Positions 15,280-18,367 of a stretch of DNA of 18,367 nucleotides are shown here, one piece after another (within the stretch, counting starts at the first letter, position 1; the number at the start of each line of letters is the position of its first letter). Origin of the DNA: DASUFI01 sp036274635 (GTDB taxonomy: Bacteria > Planctomycetota > B15-G4); the NCBI GenBank assembly GCA_036274635.1, contig DASUFI010000231.1, positions 1 to 18,367 of the forward strand. The letters are read 5' to 3'. A program made the position numbers and the translations under genes. The notes beneath the pieces are model-generated. The model was not told where the DNA came from, ran no database searches, and saw only the letters and a list, made by a program, of their open reading frames with translations.

Positions 15280-15920
15280 GGTCGGTAGACGTTCCGGGAG
15301 AGACGGTCCACGGCCTGATCGATGACCGGCAGGGCTTCGGGGGTGGCCAGCGCGCGGGCGGTGTCGAGGATATCGATTACGGCCTCCGGGGACGATCCGT
15401 TGCGCAATGCCCCGCGCACGTGGCTGCTGAGCGGCGCGGGCAGGGCCATCAGGGCCAGCGCGGCCACGCCGAGCAGCTCGCGCTCGCGCAGCGGCAGGCC
15501 CTCGCGCGCGAGGATGCGGCGATAGGCGCCGTCGAGCACCAGCTCGGGGAAGCCGGGCGCCACGGCGGCGAGGCCTGCCAGCACCTCCTCGGCCTGCTCG
15601 CGATAGATCGCGTCCCACGTGGCGCGGCCCGCGGCGGGCGACGGCTCGGGTGGCGGCGGCGGGGGCGGGCCGCGACGCTGTCGCGCGAGCAGCCCGAGGC
15701 CCTCGATGGCGCGCGGGAAGCCGCCGTAGGCCACCACCTGCAGGCAGGCCTCGAGCAGCGCCACGTCCGTGACGCCGGCCGACGCGGCCAGCTCGAGCAG
15801 CGTCGGAACGGCGTCGAAGCGCCCCGCGCAGCAGGCCCCGTGCAGCAGCGCCAGGCTGCGCAGGCCCGGATCGCCGCCGGGGCGCCGCACGGCCATAGCT
15901 AGCTGCTGCGGCAGGGACAT
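15276..15920 (-). CDS. Helical protein resembling the carboxymuconolactone decarboxylase/AhpD family
   Basis: A 214-residue all-helical protein. The C-terminal half (about 100-190: WDAIYREQAEEVLAGLAAV, FPELVLDGAYRRIL, LPLRERELLGVAALALMALP, SHVRGALRNGSSPEAVIDIL) follows the layout of CMD/AhpD-like proteins, in which a His is followed by Ala, Gly and an acidic helix. The N-terminal half (FDAVPTLLELAASAGV, ACLQVVAYGGFPRAIEGL) looks like a second, partial copy. A run of seven prolines separates the halves. No CxxC active site is present in either CMD part, so peroxidase activity is unlikely. It is first in an operon with the TMTC-like protein (ATGA overlap). An alternative start is eight codons on. 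Confidence 0.65.
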   Translation of the reverse strand: MSLPQQLAMAVRRPGGDPGLRSLALLHGACCAGRFDAVPTLLELAASAGVTDVALLEACLQVVAYGGFPRAIEGLGLLARQRRGPPPPPPPEPSPAAGRATWDAIYREQAEEVLAGLAAVAPGFPELVLDGAYRRILAREGLPLRERELLGVAALALMALPAPLSSHVRGALRNGSSPEAVIDILDTARALATPEALPVIDQAVDRLSRNVYRP

Positions 15921-15928
15921 CGGCGCGG

Positions 15929-15957
15929 ACCCTAGCGGGCCGGCCCGCGGCCATCAA
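15929..15957 (-). promoter_or_regulatory. Possible near-leaderless promoter of the CMD/TMTC operon
   Basis: On the minus strand, TTGATG (15952-15957), a 17-bp spacer and TAGGGT (15929-15934) match 4 and 3 bases of the sigma-70 boxes. Transcription would begin about 2 nt before the ATG at 15920. A 14-bp palindrome (GCGGGCCGGCCCGC, 15935-15948) fills the spacer and could be an operator, though palindromes of that length occur by chance in DNA this rich in GC. Confidence 0.25.
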
Positions 15958-15973
15958 TCCCGACGGACGCTCC

Positions 15974-16003
15974 TTGACAGTCCGCCGGCAGCTTTCCGCT
16001 AAT
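15974..16003 (+). promoter_or_regulatory. Sigma-70-type promoter of the SurA-like gene
   Basis: A consensus TTGACA (15974-15979), an 18-bp spacer and GCTAAT (15998-16003, 4 of 6 bases including TAAT) lie about 100 bp before the ATG at 16107. This is the best promoter in the window and one of few AT-rich spots. It predicts a 5' leader of nearly 100 nt, in which I see no riboswitch. Confidence 0.55.
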
Positions 16004-16106
16004 GATGTGTCCCGATTCGCGGGGCGGAACGGCCCGGCGCCAACCCCATGGGCCCGCGGCCCGTAGGCACGCCGCCATCCTCCGTCCGGCCACCCTGGAG
16101 CCCGCC

Positions 16107-17999
16107 ATGACCGCCGTCCGCTGCCTGCTCGCCGCCCTGCTGCTGCCGCTGCCGGCAGTGTGCCAGCAGGCACCCCCGGCGCCCGCGCCCCAGCCGCAGG
16201 AGCAGCCCGCGACGCCGCCCGCGGGTGCCCCGCAGGGCAGCGACATCTCGGGCCTGCCCAAGGGCCTGACGCCGCTCTCGCCCCAGGACGCCTCGATGTC
16301 GTCCATCCCGGACATCAAGGCGCACCGCGGCACGCCGCTGCCCTACGTGCGCGACCGGGCCAACGCGGTGCCGCTGACGCTCGGCAAGATCGACCCGGAG
16401 GCCGACGTGGTGCTGGTGGCGGACGGCCGCAAGGTCTCGCGCAACGAGTTCCGCCGGCGCGCGCTCATGTTCGCGGCCGTCAACGAGACCGACAAGTACG
16501 TGACCAAGATCCTGACCGAGATCGAGATGTCCCGCGCGCAGGCGGCCAACGAGACGCGCGACTTCTCGGTGTCCGACGCGGAGATCGACGCGCGCCTCGA
16601 GGACACCAAGAACCTCATCCGCGCCCAGGCGCGCGGCCAGATGGTGCCCGACGCGAGCATCACGCCCTCCGACGACCCGAACGACCCGGGTGAGCGCGCG
16701 GTCAAGGACTACATCGACTCGATCAACGACAGCATCGGCATGGCCGAGTACAGGAAGCTGCTCGCCGGCGACCAGCTCTTCGAGAAGGTCTACCTGCCCT
16801 TCCCGGCGGAGAAGGTGGCGGGCGAGGCCTGGGACTTCGCCAAGGGCCCGCCGCCGCTGGACGAGCCCAGGCCCGACTGGATGCCCGCGGCCACCTGGGA
16901 CGCGATGGGCCACAACGAGCAGGGCCGCAACCTGCGCAGCTTCATCAAGCAGTGGGCCATCAACGGCGAGGAGATCCCGGCCATGTTCAAGCCCAGCATC
17001 CTGGGCATGGTCCGCGACGGCCTCATCTCCAACGTCACCGTGAGCTTCTTCTTCGACGAGCCCATGCCGGACAACGTGTTCATGCGGGTGGGCGACCGGG
17101 TGGTCACCACCGACGAGCTCTGGCCGCTGGTGGCCGGGCGCCTGAACGACACGGACATCGAGCTCATCGCGCGCGAGCTGCTCACGCTGGAGGCGCTGCA
17201 CAAGAACCTGGTGGCCGCCGGCGCGTGGATGGACGACGCGCAGTTCAAGGACGCGTGGACCGCCTACGACGCGCAGTACGCCTCGTCCTTCATCCCGCTG
17301 CGCACGATCCTGCAGCTGCGCGGCTACACCTCGGTGGACCGCTTCCGCGAGCACTTCCGCTACCGCGAGTCCTACAACAAGTGGAAGAAGGCCAGCCTCA
17401 CCGACGAGGAGGTGCTGGCGCACTACCAGGGCGGCGGGCGCCTGTTCTTCGAGCGCGGCAACATCGTGATCGACGCGGCCTTCCTGCCGCTGGGCAACAA
17501 GCCCTTCAACGACGCCAACCTCGACGCGCTGCAGACCGAGATGGAGAAGGCCGTGGCGGACGCCAAGGCCGGCGCCAAGGAAGGCGAGGACTGGTTCGCG
17601 GGGCTCATGGCCAAGTACCCGGCGCCCGAGGCCCGCCAGCCGAGCGACGGCCACACCTTCCAGCGCAACCAGCTCAGCATGCAGACGGCCGAGAGCGAGC
17701 TGTCCCTGTTCCTCACCGGCTACAGCAAGACGCAGGACGCCTTCTACCTCGCCGACAAGGGCGACATCATCGGCCCGTGGGTCGAGCGCTGTCGCCATCA
17801 CGCGTGGGGCGCCGAGACCAACGCCGGCGCGTGGGTCATCCGCGTGCGGGACTTCACCCGCCGCGGCCCGCTGCCCACCTTCGAGGGCCGCAACAAGGAT
17901 CTCGCCTACGAGGACTGGTGCGACCTGAACTTCTTCAACTGGGCGCAGGAGGGCCTCAAGGCCATCCTGACCAAGACTCAGGTGCCCAAGTCGGGCTGA
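16107..17999 (+). CDS. SurA/PpiC-like exported folding factor
   Basis: A 630-residue exported protein. The ATG at 16107 follows a spaced GGAG and opens a signal peptide (MTAVRCLLAALLLPLPAVCQQ); a Pro/Gln/Ala linker follows to about residue 45. Two SurA-N-like segments are visible: DVVLVADGRKVSRNEFRRRA (100-119) with helices to about 235, and NVFMRVGDRVVTTDELWPLV (323-342) with helices to about 430, including LTDEEVLAHYQ. Residues 450-585 look like a parvulin domain (GNIVIDAAFLPLG, EDWFAGLMAKYPAPEA, KGDIIGPWVE, GAWVIRVRDF), but the usual substrate-pocket and catalytic residues are hard to place. It may be a chaperone with little or no isomerase activity. It probably assists outer-membrane or secreted proteins. 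A lipoate ligase gene follows after 10 bp. Confidence 0.75.
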   Translation: MTAVRCLLAALLLPLPAVCQQAPPAPAPQPQEQPATPPAGAPQGSDISGLPKGLTPLSPQDASMSSIPDIKAHRGTPLPYVRDRANAVPLTLGKIDPEADVVLVADGRKVSRNEFRRRALMFAAVNETDKYVTKILTEIEMSRAQAANETRDFSVSDAEIDARLEDTKNLIRAQARGQMVPDASITPSDDPNDPGERAVKDYIDSINDSIGMAEYRKLLAGDQLFEKVYLPFPAEKVAGEAWDFAKGPPPLDEPRPDWMPAATWDAMGHNEQGRNLRSFIKQWAINGEEIPAMFKPSILGMVRDGLISNVTVSFFFDEPMPDNVFMRVGDRVVTTDELWPLVAGRLNDTDIELIARELLTLEALHKNLVAAGAWMDDAQFKDAWTAYDAQYASSFIPLRTILQLRGYTSVDRFREHFRYRESYNKWKKASLTDEEVLAHYQGGGRLFFERGNIVIDAAFLPLGNKPFNDANLDALQTEMEKAVADAKAGAKEGEDWFAGLMAKYPAPEARQPSDGHTFQRNQLSMQTAESELSLFLTGYSKTQDAFYLADKGDIIGPWVERCRHHAWGAETNAGAWVIRVRDFTRRGPLPTFEGRNKDLAYEDWCDLNFFNWAQEGLKAILTKTQVPKSG

Positions 18000-18009
18000 A
18001 CGGCGCGCG

Positions 18010-18367
18010 ATGAGCGAGCGGCCCTGGCGCCTGCTGCGCACCGGCGCCGGCGCGCCGGACTTCAACATGGCGCTGGACGAGGCGCTGCTGCGCGGCGGCG
18101 GGCCGCCCGCGCTGCGCCTCTACGCCTGGGACCCGCCGGCGCTCTCGCTGGGCTGGTTCCAGCCGCGGCAGGGCTTCGACGAGGAGGCCGTGCGCGCGGC
18201 CGGCGCCCGCATCGTGCGCCGGCCCACCGGCGGCGGCGCGATCCACCACGACCGCGAGCTCACCTTCTCCATCGCCGCCGAGCCGGGGCGCGATGGCTAC
18301 CCGGCGGAGACCGTGGCGGCCTACACCTGGGTGCACGAGCGCCTGCGCGAGGCCCTCGCCGCGGTGG
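18010..18367 (+). CDS. Lipoate-protein ligase family protein, N-terminal part (cut by window end)
   Basis: The first 119 residues of a BPL/LplA/LipB-fold enzyme that attaches lipoate or octanoate to carrier lysines. Typical blocks are FNMALDEALL (18-27), LRLYAWDPPALSLGWFQP (35-52), and the ligand-binding RRPTGGGAIHHDRELTFS (70-87) with the conserved glycine triplet and His-His-Asp. It could be LplA, LipM or LipL; the part that would distinguish them is missing. The ATG at 18010 lies 10 bp after the SurA-like stop with no clear ribosome site, so it is probably co-transcribed and reached by re-initiation. Confidence 0.88.
   Translation, partial: MSERPWRLLRTGAGAPDFNMALDEALLRGGGPPALRLYAWDPPALSLGWFQPRQGFDEEAVRAAGARIVRRPTGGGAIHHDRELTFSIAAEPGRDGYPAETVAAYTWVHERLREALAAV

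Noticed and set aside
12427..15288. A 953-residue open frame opposite the TMTC-like gene
   Set aside because: It is Arg/Gln/His/Gly-rich low-complexity sequence with no domain, antisense to a gene with clear family motifs. Long antisense frames are expected in DNA this rich in GC.
15999..18068. A 689-residue minus-strand frame opposite the SurA-like gene
   Set aside because: It is a Val/Leu/Arg/Gly/His-rich antisense shadow with no recognisable domain; the plus strand has a promoter, ribosome site and signal peptide.

Overview
The window is very GC-rich, tightly packed bacterial chromosomal DNA. I see no rRNA, tRNA, CRISPR array, insertion sequence or phage gene. The best lineage guess is Planctomycetota. 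Three exported proteins here end in a Gly/Ala/Leu-rich module (FKGGT, then a segment ending in SNG) that I associate with planctomycete secreted proteins. That assignment is from memory and is an inference.

Layout. Positions 1-1209 (+) hold the end of an ECF-like sigma factor, a double zinc-finger anti-sigma factor and a short-chain dehydrogenase, chained by two ATGA overlaps. Positions 1219-3642 (-) hold an NTF2/SnoaL-like protein with a probable frameshift in its lipoprotein signal, an exported double PRC-barrel protein followed by a clear terminator, and a peroxiredoxin-like thioredoxin-fold protein. Positions 3704-7146 hold two tandem paralogous exported proteins (-) with a duplicated 5' leader. 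A divergent third exported protein (+) shares their C-terminal module. Positions 7155-9481 (-) hold a membrane protein of unknown function and a two-gene overlapping pair, an unrecognised 192-residue protein followed by a DUF2442 protein.

Positions 9548-11601 (+) encode a biotin carboxylase and a separate biotin carrier protein (GTGA overlap), that is, a carboxylase alpha subunit split over two genes with no carboxyltransferase nearby. Positions 11612-15920 (-) form an operon-like run with two 4-bp overlaps: a CMD/AhpD-like helical protein, a 1027-residue TMTC-like membrane glycosyltransferase with a long TPR tail, and a lipoprotein. Positions 16107-18367 (+) hold a large SurA/PpiC-like exported folding factor behind a good sigma-70-type promoter, then the start of a lipoate-protein ligase cut by the window edge.

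Much of the content concerns the cell envelope: exported proteins, lipoproteins, a SurA-like chaperone and a membrane glycosyltransferase. The rest is housekeeping metabolism (carboxylase, lipoate ligase) and one stress-type sigma/anti-sigma unit. The least explained items are the C-terminal module shared by three adjacent exported proteins, the TMTC-like operon, and the gene pair containing DUF2442. I found no convincing wholly new multi-gene defence or mobile system.
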